A stretch of DNA of 64,000 nt from Desulfobacteraceae bacterium (GTDB taxonomy: Bacteria > Desulfobacterota > Desulfobacteria > Desulfobacterales > Desulfobacteraceae), in NCBI GenBank assembly GCA_016743945.1, contig JADGFI010000001.1:521901-585900 (forward strand), read 5' to 3'. Of the stretch, positions 1 through 9,006 are shown piece by piece. Positions within the stretch are counted from its first letter, which is position 1; each line of letters opens with the position of its first letter. The notes below the pieces were generated by a model. The model searched no databases, was not told the DNA's origin, and saw only the letters and a program-made list of their open reading frames with translations. A program made the translations under genes and the position numbers.

Positions 1-392
1 CTCAATTTAAATGCATCAGCCGCTTCGACCAAAAAAGCTGATCGAGTCTTTCTTCTATTCGCAGCTTTACGGTCTATGGCCGCTAACTTATATTTAGGAA
101 CGGTGATATTCACTCTTACAACTTCTTTCGACAGAAAACTAAAATCAACATCGACCAAAAACCAAAAACCACCCTCAGTATAAAGATCGGGGTCTTTCAT
201 GAGAGCGTCAATATCTGATGCTTCAGGAGGTGTGTCAATATCTTCACCCTCATAATACAATTCAACGGCATCTTGGACGTTCTGGATTGCATCATCAACG
301 CTATCCCCAAGGGTAAAACATCCTGGAATATCGGGGATTGTCACCCCATATTCGGTTTCGTCTTCTTTATGAATTAATATTGGGTATTTCAT
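1..392 (-). CDS. hicB: HicB-family antitoxin, 3' part cut by window edge
   Basis: The frame opens with ATG at 392 and stays open to base 1, so the C-terminus lies outside the window. The visible N-terminus begins MKYPILIHKEDETEYGVTIP and continues into DIPGCFTLGDSVDDAIQNVQ, the HicB RNase-H-like fold with its PDxPGC motif. The later part, with VNITVPKYKLAAIDRKA and a basic stretch, looks like the start of the HicB DNA-binding (RHH/HTH) tail. HicB neutralises HicA and represses the operon. A GGAGG ribosome site lies inside the last codons of hicA and the two genes are 3 bp apart, so they should be co-translated. Family call is confident; completeness is unknown. Confidence 0.85.
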   Translation of the reverse strand, partial: MKYPILIHKEDETEYGVTIPDIPGCFTLGDSVDDAIQNVQDAVELYYEGEDIDTPPEASDIDALMKDPDLYTEGGFWFLVDVDFSFLSKEVVRVNITVPKYKLAAIDRKAANRRKTRSAFLVEAADAFKL

Positions 393-395
393 ATG

Positions 396-578
396 CTACC
401 TCCATTCCCAGCCAGCTTGCCGGTATATGTTTCGTGCTGTGCCTATCGGCAGGTCTTTCTTGGGGTGAGGGACTATTTCAATTCGGCTGCCTTTCTTGAA
501 TTTCCAGTGATCGCCTTTTGTGTGAGTATGCTCAAATCCATCCTGCTTCAGCTTCTTGATAATGTCCCGACTATTCAT
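396..578 (-). CDS. hicA: HicA-family mRNA interferase toxin
   Basis: A 60-aa protein starting MNSRDIIKKLKQDGFEHTHT. It has the double-stranded-RNA-binding-like HicA fold signature: the helix DIIKKLKQDGF, the GDHWKFKKG strand containing the catalytic histidine, and VPHPKKDLPIGTARNI. HicA toxins cleave mRNA and are held inactive by HicB, which follows directly. I chose the ATG at 578 over an upstream GTG at 602, because family members begin at this point and the extra eight residues have no counterpart. No clear ribosome site precedes it. The pair stands just outside the left end of the island, so it belongs to the flanking chromosome or an older insertion. Confidence 0.88.
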   Translation of the reverse strand: MNSRDIIKKLKQDGFEHTHTKGDHWKFKKGSRIEIVPHPKKDLPIGTARNIYRQAGWEWR

Positions 579-660
579 GATACAAACATACACACGATAC
601 ACACTTGATGCAAGGAAAAACTTTTTGCTTCATTGGTGGGGGATCTCATTCGCCCCAAAT

Positions 661-690
661 AAAAAAGCTCTCAGAGAATCTCTGAAAGCC
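661..690 (-). terminator. Terminator behind the orphan tRNA-Glu 3' end
   Basis: Read on the minus strand, a stem of about 9 bp (arms at 667-675 and 681-689, loop of 5) is followed by TTTTTT. It stands directly downstream of the orphan tRNA 3' fragment. It closely resembles the terminator behind the intact tRNA-Glu at 23943-23973. It probably is the original tRNA terminator, left behind when the island inserted. Confidence 0.7.
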
Positions 691-700
691 TTGTTTTTAT

Positions 701-744
701 TGGTGATCCCACGGGGAATCGAACCCCGGTTTCCGGCGTGAGAG
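701..744 (-). repeat. attL: 44-bp duplicate of the tRNA-Glu 3' half
   Basis: This 44-bp segment is identical to 23986-24029, which is the CCA end, acceptor strand, T-arm and part of the anticodon arm of tRNA-Glu. Identity stops inside the anticodon region, so the copy cannot make a tRNA. Such partial tRNA duplications are the usual footprint of tyrosine-recombinase integration into a tRNA 3' end. It marks the left boundary of the island. Confidence 0.9.
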
Positions 745-813
745 ACCCTGGTAACGAGGGTTTTAAATGATGTATTGAATTTGAAAATGCCCCGACTATT
801 CCAGATGCTTCAA

Positions 814-837
814 AGGACCGGAGAGGGACCGGAAAAA
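814..837 (+). repeat. Left-end copy of the GGACCGG-N4-GGACCGG motif
   Basis: GGACCGG occurs twice with four bases between, followed by an A-run. Twenty-two of about 24 bases match the right-end copy at 23917-23940. It lies about 70 bp inside the left tRNA repeat. Its place near both island ends suggests a recombinase or excision-factor arm site; that role is inference. Confidence 0.6.
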
Positions 838-1029
838 TTTGGATATAATGCCAATGCCGAACTTTTTTAAATTTGGCAATTTAGCATTTAATAAAAATAT
901 ATGGTCGTTCACCCCTGATGAAAGTTGATAAGTTTGACTATAACATCCCTAATCCCAAAAGAATCTTTCATTTCTTCCACACATAGGTAAAATGGTTTTG
1001 AATCAATTATCATTATCTGTGAGGGAGAA

Positions 1030-2211
1030 ATGGAATCAAAAATAATTAATTTCACGAGAAAAGAGTTGTATGATCAGGTGTGGTCTGCACCTATGATAAA
1101 GCTTGCAAAGCGATATGGGTTGTCGGATCGTGGTCTATCAAAAATCTGCAACAAACATTATATTCCCTGTCCTCCACGAGGATACTGGGCAAAACTTCAA
1201 GCTGGTAAAAAGGTAAAAAAAATTCCACTACCACCAACGGAAAGTACAGACGTAATAAAACTCGAAGATTCTCCTGTTAAAAAACCAGAAAAGGAGATTT
1301 CCGAAAAGTTCATTGAGGAAAATAAAATTGAATCGATTCCCGTCAAAAAAACTTTAAAAGGGGCTCATCCTTTAATCAAACAGACATCCGATTATTTTAA
1401 AACGGTTTCGAAAAAAGCAGATGAAATGCTGGAACCGCCAAAAGATAAATATCTTGATATTACAGTTTCCCCCGGGGCTCTTAGAAGAGGCCTTTTCATC
1501 ATGGATGCTGTTATTAGAGTGCTTGAGTCACAAGGTTTTTCGGTTGTCATTGAAAACTCAAGAACCCAGGTTAAAATATTTGATATAAGTATTAAAATTC
1601 TGCTGAAAGAGGAATACAAGACTGTTCCTAAAAAACCTAAAGACCATGATTTAAATTACAGTTATCAATTCGGATATACGAGTAAGTATAGCGCCCATAG
1701 CTATGATAGGGTTCCATCTGGTATTCTATGTCTTTCAATAGACGAATGGGTTGGTGGACGTGGTACCCAGCAGAAAAACTGGCGTGATACGAAGTCAGTA
1801 GTTCTTGAGGATCGGCTACCAAAATTCATGTCAGGTCTGATACAAATTGCGGCAAAGAAAAGTGAACAAACCAGACAACGAAAAGAAGAAGAAAGATTAA
1901 GAGAAGAACGCAAAAGAATCCTTCAGCAGAAAGTGGATGAGTACAATCTTGAAAAAGAACGCCTTTCTGGATTGCTTGAAGATTCTGATAACTGGAACAA
2001 AGCATTTGCATTAAGGCAATACATCGCCGAGGTTGAAAAATGCTTAAAAAACGGAGAAAGTATCTCCTTTATCAAAGGAAGTGCTGGGGATTGGATTGAA
2101 TGGGCCCAAAATCAGGCAGATAGACTTGATCCTTTGAAGGATAGTCCACCTTCAATTCTGGATAATGCTGAAGAACTTGAAAGAGCCAGTCAAAGGCAGA
2201 GCTGGTGGTAA
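1030..2211 (+). CDS. Unrecognised protein with HTH-like N-terminus
   Basis: A 393-aa protein whose function I do not recognise. Residues about 8-55 (FTRKELYDQVWSAPMIKLAK, then YGLSDRGLSKICNKHYIPCP and PRGYWAKLQAGK) resemble a helix-turn-helix segment that I recall from many bacterial proteins annotated only as hypothetical. A charged, Lys/Glu-rich linker follows (about 65-120), then an alpha/beta region (about 140-270), then a strongly charged coiled coil (about 285-330: KKSEQTRQRKEEERLREERK). The ATG at 1030 has GAGGGAG eight bases upstream. Its end almost touches the ankyrin-like gene at 2214, so the two are probably co-expressed. Given the island setting, a defence or regulatory role is possible, but nothing in the protein proves it. 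Confidence 0.7.
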   Translation: MESKIINFTRKELYDQVWSAPMIKLAKRYGLSDRGLSKICNKHYIPCPPRGYWAKLQAGKKVKKIPLPPTESTDVIKLEDSPVKKPEKEISEKFIEENKIESIPVKKTLKGAHPLIKQTSDYFKTVSKKADEMLEPPKDKYLDITVSPGALRRGLFIMDAVIRVLESQGFSVVIENSRTQVKIFDISIKILLKEEYKTVPKKPKDHDLNYSYQFGYTSKYSAHSYDRVPSGILCLSIDEWVGGRGTQQKNWRDTKSVVLEDRLPKFMSGLIQIAAKKSEQTRQRKEEERLREERKRILQQKVDEYNLEKERLSGLLEDSDNWNKAFALRQYIAEVEKCLKNGESISFIKGSAGDWIEWAQNQADRLDPLKDSPPSILDNAEELERASQRQSWW

Positions 2212-2213
2212 AT

Positions 2214-3371
2214 ATGAAAACTGCAAAAACACCACAGGATCTGAAACCCTTCATAGAGCTCTGCAAAGCTGGCAAATTGTTCGAGGTGCAAAAATGGATT
2301 GAAGATGGAAAGCCGTTTCTTCTTCCAGATCAAAAGGCAGGTACAAGGTGGAAATCACCATTAGAATATACAATGGAAAGAGGCTTTCACAGCCTTGTCC
2401 AGGTCTTGCTTGAAGCTGGTACACCGGTGTCTACTTTCAGATACGATGCCCTAACGCATGCAATTGATCTAAAACGCCTGGATCTAATTAAACTTCTTGA
2501 AAAGCACGGCGCCGATCTTAAATCTGTTTGCACGGTTCAAGTATTTGAAACTTGGACACCGGAGATCATGGACTATTTCATTGAGAATGGGGCGGATCTT
2601 GAAACAGATTATCCACTTGCAGTTGCTCTGACGTGGCGTATCAAGACAGCACTGGGAGTTTATAAAAGGTATGAAAACCGATTCCCTTCCTTTAAAAATC
2701 AATTGAATATTGCCCTCAGATATCATTGTAAGGAAGGCGATACAAAATGGGTGTCATTATTGCTTTGGGCCGGGGCTGATCCTTATGCTTATGGGCCTTA
2801 TGATCCAAATGGAGAAATGGGGTATGATACAAATGCTTTTGAACAGGTTATTTTAGGGCGCCATAATGAGATTTTTGAACTGAAAAAGATGAAAATTAAT
2901 TTCAAGAGGCCTGAAATAGAGAATGTTTTTGAATCGGCATGCAGATTCAACAGATTCGAGTCTGTTGAAAAGATTCTTGATCAAGGTTTCAAACCATCAA
3001 TGATGGAAGATCCATCAGTCGTCATACAAATCCTTCTTGATTCCATTGATTGGGACTTTAGCAATTTGTTGTATGAAGACAGAAAAAGAAAAAATATTGA
3101 TACCCTTGAAACAAAACAAAAGATGAGACTCATTCATCTACTGGTAAGACATGGTTTCAAATGGTCACCAAAAGATAAGTCTGAAATTGCTTCAGCAAGA
3201 CGGTCTCTTTTGAAAATGAAAGTAGATTATACGATGGAGTTTATCTGGATTATGGGAGGCTATAACGCTTGTAAAATGGAGGATATCAAAGAACTGATAA
3301 GGACACCGACGATGAGTTCATTGATATTTGAGCATCGATCTCGGCTGAAAGAATTACTGGAGAATTTTTAA
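2214..3371 (+). CDS. Ankyrin-repeat-like protein
   Basis: A 385-aa protein. Residues about 35-100 carry ankyrin-like helical hairpins: SPLEYTMERGFHSLVQVLLE followed by AGTPVST, and ALTHAIDLKRLDLIKLLEKH followed by GADLKSV. Weaker copies follow, with YFIENGADLETDYPLAVAL and SLLLWAGADPYAYG. The C-terminal half has no motif I can name. Ankyrin repeats usually mediate protein contacts. The ATG at 2214 lies 2 bp after the stop of the upstream gene; an in-frame GTG at 2205 would overlap it. This pair may be a two-gene unit. The end is 6 bp from the convergent end of jetD, leaving no room for a terminator. Confidence 0.7.
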   Translation: MKTAKTPQDLKPFIELCKAGKLFEVQKWIEDGKPFLLPDQKAGTRWKSPLEYTMERGFHSLVQVLLEAGTPVSTFRYDALTHAIDLKRLDLIKLLEKHGADLKSVCTVQVFETWTPEIMDYFIENGADLETDYPLAVALTWRIKTALGVYKRYENRFPSFKNQLNIALRYHCKEGDTKWVSLLLWAGADPYAYGPYDPNGEMGYDTNAFEQVILGRHNEIFELKKMKINFKRPEIENVFESACRFNRFESVEKILDQGFKPSMMEDPSVVIQILLDSIDWDFSNLLYEDRKRKNIDTLETKQKMRLIHLLVRHGFKWSPKDKSEIASARRSLLKMKVDYTMEFIWIMGGYNACKMEDIKELIRTPTMSSLIFEHRSRLKELLENF

Positions 3372-3377
3372 GTTGAT

Positions 3378-4583
3378 TCAATCTGACAAAAGCCAGTATT
3401 CGAGTTGTTGGCGAATGTAATCGGATGAAATCCGTTCTTGTTCAAGGCGATTTGATTTGAATTCTCCAGCGTTTAAATCATTAAATATAGAAATCTCATC
3501 CTCGGAGAGAAAATCTGGGGGTAGGGCAATGGGTTTCGACTCTACATCCATTCTACTTTCATGAGAACGTAGAGTCTCTCTATCCATCATCAATGCAGTT
3601 AAATTGGCCACCTTACTTCTGGCATCGCTGAGAAAAGATAGACCCCATGTGTCTATATCACCCCAGTAACCGACTTTTTTATGGCTTAACCACTGGGTCT
3701 CCATCCATGCTACGTTTTTTCCGCCACCGATAACCGCTGTCGTATTTTTCAGATATGGCAACGCCAATCCGGACTGTATGTTTTCCACCACCAGAATATT
3801 TTTTCCTGGGAGCTCATGTTCCATCAGCACATCGCCTGGAAGTTGGAGTATTGGAAGCCCTCCTAATGATTCCTGAGTACTTTTACAAAGTGGTCTTACA
3901 ACGAGCCAGCCCTTTGGGTTGGATTTACAGTCTAACCAATTTAATAGTCCACCGGCGATAGATACAGCACTATCATGTATGGCATCCAATAAATCTTCTA
4001 TTAGCCGTTGGTGGGTTTCTATGAATTTGGTATCCACGCCAGTGACTGGTATCGCTCTGAGATAGCATCCGTTGCCTATTGTCTGTCTTAATTGGGGAAG
4101 AAGCAGAGACAATAGTTCAGAATCCTCCTTTGAAAGTTTTTCAACTGTCTCGAGACGGTTGACAAGTATGGGATACAATATATTTCGAAATTTGTCCGAG
4201 CCGTCAAATGTCAAAATGGGCCGCATGTTCCGTTCCCATAATTGAGAGCGCCTGGCAGCTCGACCCCCGATTAATTGAATCAATTGCCGGATTGAGTTTA
4301 TGATTAAAAAGGTTGGGATTCTCTGTTCAGAAAGTTTCCGGAATATTTTTGATTCCCATTGAACCATGTCTTGATATGGAAAATTTTTCCATGCCTCGAC
4401 AAATTGCAAGTAGTGTCCCATATCTGAAACGGCTCTTTTTCCAGTTGGAGGTTTCAAACCCAGGCGTATCGGGAATTCCTTATTTCCCAGCAGCCTGGCT
4501 TTCAGTGAGGCTAAGTTATCCCATTCCCGCCGTTTGATTAATTGTAAAGCGTGGTCCGGTAGAAATCCCCAGTTAGGTTTCAT
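3378..4583 (-). CDS. jetD: Wadjet protein JetD, Toprim nuclease subunit
   Basis: A 401-aa protein starting MKPNWGFLPDHALQLIKRRE. The N-terminal half matches the DUF3322 winged-helix region. The C-terminal half is the DUF2220 Toprim-like nuclease domain, with NILVVENIQSGLALPYL holding the Toprim glutamate and VGYWGDIDTWG holding the DxD metal site. JetD cuts closed circular DNA after the JetABC SMC-like complex has extruded it, which protects against plasmids. The start at 4583 lies inside the end of jetC (11-bp overlap), so translation is likely coupled. A longer reading from 4661 would overlap jetC by nearly 90 bases and adds residues without family character. Last gene of jetABCD. Confidence 0.92.
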   Translation of the reverse strand: MKPNWGFLPDHALQLIKRREWDNLASLKARLLGNKEFPIRLGLKPPTGKRAVSDMGHYLQFVEAWKNFPYQDMVQWESKIFRKLSEQRIPTFLIINSIRQLIQLIGGRAARRSQLWERNMRPILTFDGSDKFRNILYPILVNRLETVEKLSKEDSELLSLLLPQLRQTIGNGCYLRAIPVTGVDTKFIETHQRLIEDLLDAIHDSAVSIAGGLLNWLDCKSNPKGWLVVRPLCKSTQESLGGLPILQLPGDVLMEHELPGKNILVVENIQSGLALPYLKNTTAVIGGGKNVAWMETQWLSHKKVGYWGDIDTWGLSFLSDARSKVANLTALMMDRETLRSHESRMDVESKPIALPPDFLSEDEISIFNDLNAGEFKSNRLEQERISSDYIRQQLEYWLLSD

Positions 4584-7500
4584 GCAAAATCTCCCTGAAA
4601 TCGCCCAGCTCAACTCCAAAATTTTCTGCTTTTGAAACCAATTGCTTTGCTTTTTCTTCATTTAGTCTGTCAATTTCTTCCCAGGTGACCTCGCAGAAAC
4701 GGCTGTCGTGGTTCTCCTGATCCCGCTCAACAATGAGAAGGGATCTTGCAGATTCTCTGGCCAGATTAAGGTTCTTATAGGGTGTAATAAGATTGGCATG
4801 TATGTGGAGTTCTTTAAAGACCCGTAAGACCCTTTTGCTGACCGTCTCGGCAGTGTTGGAAAAGGCTTCATCTAAAAAAACAGTGCAATATACTGGCCGA
4901 TCATTACCGTCAGGAGTCAAAACATAGGCCAGGCTTGCTGCAACGATGGTCCCGGCAAATGATTCTTTTTCACCTCCAGATTTGCCGCTGGATGACCTGA
5001 GAACATCACGGATCTCTCCTGTGGCCACATCAATTTCCTCTGCATAAAAGGACATTTGGTAACGAGGATCAAGGAGTCGCATGCTTTCAAGCGTACTTGA
5101 GGTTCCAGGGGAGCTTGCTTTCTTTAAAATTTCAACAACATTTACCAATTGAGAATATCTTGCTTCGTGGTCATCACTTGTGATCTGGCTTAGAACCTTT
5201 CGTAGTTTTATTTCAAAATCATGTACATGGGGATACTTCTCCTTTGTTGATCCAAGTTTCAAATAGGACCCGGACATGAATTCTGTCCTTTTCAACACGT
5301 TGTTTATGGTATCAATGCGTTCAAGAATATCATCCCGCTCTGATTCCAATTTGGCGCTGATACTAGCTAAGGATTGGGTCGCGTGCTTGTTCAGTCGTTC
5401 CACAAACTGGGCTACAAGATTGGGAAGCCCTTCTTTTTCAAGCTTGTCCAGGTGGTCAAGGTAGTCCGGGAGGCTTCTGATATCACTATACCAATCAACA
5501 GTTATAATTTGCCATTTCTCGTTGGAACGAAAAGAAGCTATTATACCAGTTGCAGTACGTTCGGCGCTGTTTTTCCTGTTTTGTACCGTTGCCAGATCAG
5601 CATCCAATTTCCTCTCTATATCTTGGCGCAATTTTGATCTTCGGTTCAGATCATCCATGGTCACCGAACCTAGACGTGTTTCAAGTTGTTCTTTAACGGT
5701 CTCTGTCAAATTTTTTTCCGCTGCTGTATTTGCTTTAGCAAACTCTATCTTGGCGGATTCGAGTTCGTTTTTAATGCCTCCTTCCTTCGAGTTAAGCGTT
5801 TTCAAATTCTCTAGAATCTGTTCGACTTCCTTTTTAGCTGCCTCCCATCGGGATTTAGCTTTTTCCAAATTGCCACCTGTTTGAGCAAGTGCTTGAAGGT
5901 CATCTTTTAACCTTTGGCATTTAGCGTTCCAAAACTTGGCATCGATATCTTCCCAGTCATAGGTTAAGATTTTTTCCCAAAGGTTTTTCAACTTGTCCAG
6001 TGAATCAAGATCCTGCCTGGCTTTTATGACTGTCTTTTCTACGTGTGTTAGTTTCCTGTTTAATTCATCTCTATCGGTGTTCAGAATGGCTAAGCGCGAC
6101 TTGTTAGAAAATCCGAGGCGCCACATGCGTCTGTCGTCTATTCTGTATTGATCCTTTTTCTCAAATCTTCCCTTGTTTAGATGCACTAGGCCCTGTCTGG
6201 TCATTGAGAACGGTGTACGGTCCAACTCCTGTGTGTTGGGTACGCAGGTCAGATCAAATTTTTCCAAATGCTTTTTAAGCCAGTCCCTGTATGGATGTTT
6301 TTTCCAAATTAATTTTCTCAAATATCCGTTGGCCTTAAAATCTGCTGGTCGGGTTTTCGTATCTATATCTTTGACCACCTGCACACGGACATGCAAACCG
6401 GTATGGCGAACATTCAACCATTTTGTCACCATGGAATAGGTATTGTGGGGTACGGCAAGTGTGTTTCTCAAACCGCCCAGAGCCCTTTCAATAGCACCCT
6501 GCCAATCTCGATCTTCTTCTTTAACATCAATGAGTTCACCGATGAACATGCATGCTTTTTTCTCCAGTTTCAGAGAGCTTATCAGTTCATCCCTTAACTG
6601 CTGATACTTAATGCCAATGTTGGAATCAGGCCTGGCCTCAATCTCTTTTATCTCTTTGGAGGTTTCGGTTACATTGGATTGTAATCTACTTAATTCCCCG
6701 CTGACCGAAGCAAACTCGTCCCTGGCTGTTTCAATATTGTTTTGTATCCCGGATGCCTTTGATTCGGCTTGTGCCTGGTTTTTTATAAAAGTCTCTTCAT
6801 CTAAAGAAGAAGGAAGCTCCAGCTTAAGCACATTCTCTTGATATTCTGAAGAGGTCTTTACAACACGGTTGAGCGTATCTTGGGCATGCTTGAGCTCTTT
6901 TTTCAGGGTTTCTATCTTATTTCCACCCAGTTGCAGGTATTCCTCGTGGCGGCGTTCGACCCGGTCGTCAGCTTCATTTTTTGAGGTTTCGGCATTTTTT
7001 ATTTTTAGGGAAACTGATTGCAGCTGTTCTTCAATTTTAAAGATTCTCTCACGCCACATCTGGGAAAAGACGATTCCCAAATATACTGGGAGTCCTTCTT
7101 TCTCTTGGGAAAAGCTATTCACAGCCTGGTCCGATACCCTGATTGTAGTATCCAGTTCAGGTAAATTTTGAAGCCGATTTCTTTGTTCCCTTGTGTCTAT
7201 GAGCTGATCGTGGATGGCAACGAGGTCTGCAAACTCCTTAACCACCTTACGTGCATCCTCTTTGATTGAACTTGGTTCCAAAACAAGTTCCCGGATGAGT
7301 TTTGTCAGATCGTCAATCTTCTTTAGACCGAGCGCCCTGGAAAGCAAGGCAGGAGCATTTTTATTATCCATGAAAAGGAGCTTCCGGTATAACTCCTGGT
7401 AGTCTGAAAAGTTGTCATCACAACATGTTATTGAAGGATCACTGCGCAGCCATTGTTTCAGAGGGCGCGACCCACCTTCCCCAAATGCATCCAACATTTC

Positions 7501-8034
7501 TTTCAGGGTCATATTCCTTCTGGCAATGGCATACACCCGTTTTACATCGGCAAGTGCATTGGTAGTCTGGCTGGTCCAAAAAAGGGCTGCCAGGGTTATC
7601 TGTGAACCATCATCCCCTTTATAAAACGCTCTTAAACCAGTAACGACTGCCGATTCCCTCTTGCTTTTTGTTCTTGTGCCAGCACCGTCATGGGCAGATC
7701 CGTAACATCCCCTCATGTATGAGATCAGGGAACGGTCTGTTCGATCTCCCTGTGCGGCCGCAACATTGAATGTCGCTTTACCAGCAGGAAGGAGTAAAGC
7801 CATCAATCCATCAATGAGTGTTGTTTTCCCAGATCCGTTGTCACCTGTGATCAAGGTACACATAGGGTCAATACGAGCAGAATGTAATCCATTGAACGTC
7901 CCCCAGTTGTATACGGAAAGCTCTGCCAATCTGATTTGTCCTGTGTTGAACAAGGACATTTCTGATGCTGCCACTTTGTTGGTAAGGGGGGGGATTGAGG
8001 TTTTAGATTTTTCCGAATGATGGTTCATGATCAT
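4573..8034 (-). CDS. jetC: Wadjet protein JetC, SMC-like ATPase
   Basis: A 1153-aa SMC/MukB-type protein. The N-terminal head has Walker A ITGDNGSGKTTLIDGLMALL at residues about 62-81. Long coiled-coil arms (about 270-470 and 690-960) flank a hinge-like centre (about 490-640). The C-terminal head has the signature SSSGKSGGEKESF and Walker B YCTVFLDEAFSNT. JetC is the motor that extrudes DNA loops and recognises small circular DNA. The start ATG at 8034 overlaps the jetB stop in an ATGA arrangement with GGAGA just upstream; a second in-frame ATG follows at 8028. Length fits the family and no disruption is visible. Confidence 0.94.
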   Translation of the reverse strand: MIMNHHSEKSKTSIPPLTNKVAASEMSLFNTGQIRLAELSVYNWGTFNGLHSARIDPMCTLITGDNGSGKTTLIDGLMALLLPAGKATFNVAAAQGDRTDRSLISYMRGCYGSAHDGAGTRTKSKRESAVVTGLRAFYKGDDGSQITLAALFWTSQTTNALADVKRVYAIARRNMTLKEMLDAFGEGGSRPLKQWLRSDPSITCCDDNFSDYQELYRKLLFMDNKNAPALLSRALGLKKIDDLTKLIRELVLEPSSIKEDARKVVKEFADLVAIHDQLIDTREQRNRLQNLPELDTTIRVSDQAVNSFSQEKEGLPVYLGIVFSQMWRERIFKIEEQLQSVSLKIKNAETSKNEADDRVERRHEEYLQLGGNKIETLKKELKHAQDTLNRVVKTSSEYQENVLKLELPSSLDEETFIKNQAQAESKASGIQNNIETARDEFASVSGELSRLQSNVTETSKEIKEIEARPDSNIGIKYQQLRDELISSLKLEKKACMFIGELIDVKEEDRDWQGAIERALGGLRNTLAVPHNTYSMVTKWLNVRHTGLHVRVQVVKDIDTKTRPADFKANGYLRKLIWKKHPYRDWLKKHLEKFDLTCVPNTQELDRTPFSMTRQGLVHLNKGRFEKKDQYRIDDRRMWRLGFSNKSRLAILNTDRDELNRKLTHVEKTVIKARQDLDSLDKLKNLWEKILTYDWEDIDAKFWNAKCQRLKDDLQALAQTGGNLEKAKSRWEAAKKEVEQILENLKTLNSKEGGIKNELESAKIEFAKANTAAEKNLTETVKEQLETRLGSVTMDDLNRRSKLRQDIERKLDADLATVQNRKNSAERTATGIIASFRSNEKWQIITVDWYSDIRSLPDYLDHLDKLEKEGLPNLVAQFVERLNKHATQSLASISAKLESERDDILERIDTINNVLKRTEFMSGSYLKLGSTKEKYPHVHDFEIKLRKVLSQITSDDHEARYSQLVNVVEILKKASSPGTSSTLESMRLLDPRYQMSFYAEEIDVATGEIRDVLRSSSGKSGGEKESFAGTIVAASLAYVLTPDGNDRPVYCTVFLDEAFSNTAETVSKRVLRVFKELHIHANLITPYKNLNLARESARSLLIVERDQENHDSRFCEVTWEEIDRLNEEKAKQLVSKAENFGVELGDFREILHET

Positions 8035-8978
8035 TTCTCCTGACTGCCATTGTTATCGTCTGAGGGATCTTTTTTGATGTCGAGAGAATTATTACTGAGG
8101 CTGTCACGATCTGGGCTATTGGGTTCAATTTTGATTTCTCCCGCTATCCTTGTATACTCTGCAAGCATAGATTCCAGGAATTCTGCACTCACCACATACC
8201 GAATGACAGGGGTGATTTCAAATCGGTCCATGCTTCCCCTGACAGTGCTCAGTATTTTGTGACTTACCATTTTTTTTAACGCTCCGTTTAATTTTTTTCT
8301 GTCTGAGCGGGTACTGTTTGACAATGGTAAAAAAGGGGATAGGTCCGACTCTATACGCTCTGAATCGATAACGATCTTCTGTTCTCCATATATTTCACGG
8401 TTCTGGTAATGTTTTCGTAAGACCAACAAAAGAAGTGTGTCATAAAGCGGAAGTGTTCTGCGAGTTATAAGGGAAACCGTTTCTACTTCGGTCTCCCCGT
8501 AGTCATCTTCTTCCGAGTTCTGTCCGTGTTCGTTTATAGCACTGGCAACAAATGCTACCCCAGATTTTTCATCCAGTACAAGTTTGAGGTATACTTCCGA
8601 TAGGTGTTGCCTGATTTCTGCTTCATACTGACAAATTGCTTCAAACAGCATGGACTTCTGTGATGACAAAATGACTCCCTGACGCAGCAGGAAGACTAAT
8701 GCCCGCCTGGCTTCGGAAGGCATTTTGCTGTATTGATCGTTTTCCTTAACCTCTGTCTGAACATCTTCAGATACTCGGGGATTCTTTGAGTTGGTTTCGG
8801 AGTCTGTATGCTTTGGATCAATACCACTTACAAGATGCTTTTTTCCCGGAACAGCGGTTGGATGTTCTGGATTCTGATTTGATGGTATATTCTGGATTCT
8901 TAGTGTGTCTATGAAGTCAAATGCCTCAGATTTATCGGTATATTTATTTATCATATTTGGTAAATCTTTATCTCTCAT
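8031..8978 (-). CDS. jetB: Wadjet protein JetB, kite-like subunit
   Basis: A 315-aa DUF4194-type protein, the MukE-like partner that bridges the JetC heads with JetA. Residues about 85-285 carry the recognisable part: MPSEARRALVFLLRQGVILS, then RRTLPLYDTLLLLVLRKHYQ, then winged-helix features (KKLNGALKKMVSHKIL) and RFEITPVIRYVVSAEFL. The first 80 residues and the last 30 are hydrophilic, low in structure and rich in Asp, Ser, Asn and Lys, making this a rather long JetB. A strong GGGGGAA site precedes the ATG. It follows jetA by 28 bp and overlaps jetC by 4 bp, so the operon is tightly coupled. Confidence 0.88.
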   Translation of the reverse strand: MRDKDLPNMINKYTDKSEAFDFIDTLRIQNIPSNQNPEHPTAVPGKKHLVSGIDPKHTDSETNSKNPRVSEDVQTEVKENDQYSKMPSEARRALVFLLRQGVILSSQKSMLFEAICQYEAEIRQHLSEVYLKLVLDEKSGVAFVASAINEHGQNSEEDDYGETEVETVSLITRRTLPLYDTLLLLVLRKHYQNREIYGEQKIVIDSERIESDLSPFLPLSNSTRSDRKKLNGALKKMVSHKILSTVRGSMDRFEITPVIRYVVSAEFLESMLAEYTRIAGEIKIEPNSPDRDSLSNNSLDIKKDPSDDNNGSQEK

Positions 8979-9006
8979 GATTCCCCCTGCAAATAATGCC
9001 GTCAGG

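Noticed and set aside
701..744. A second tRNA-Glu gene
   Set aside because: Only the 3' half is present; identity to the real tRNA stops in the anticodon region and no 5' half follows.
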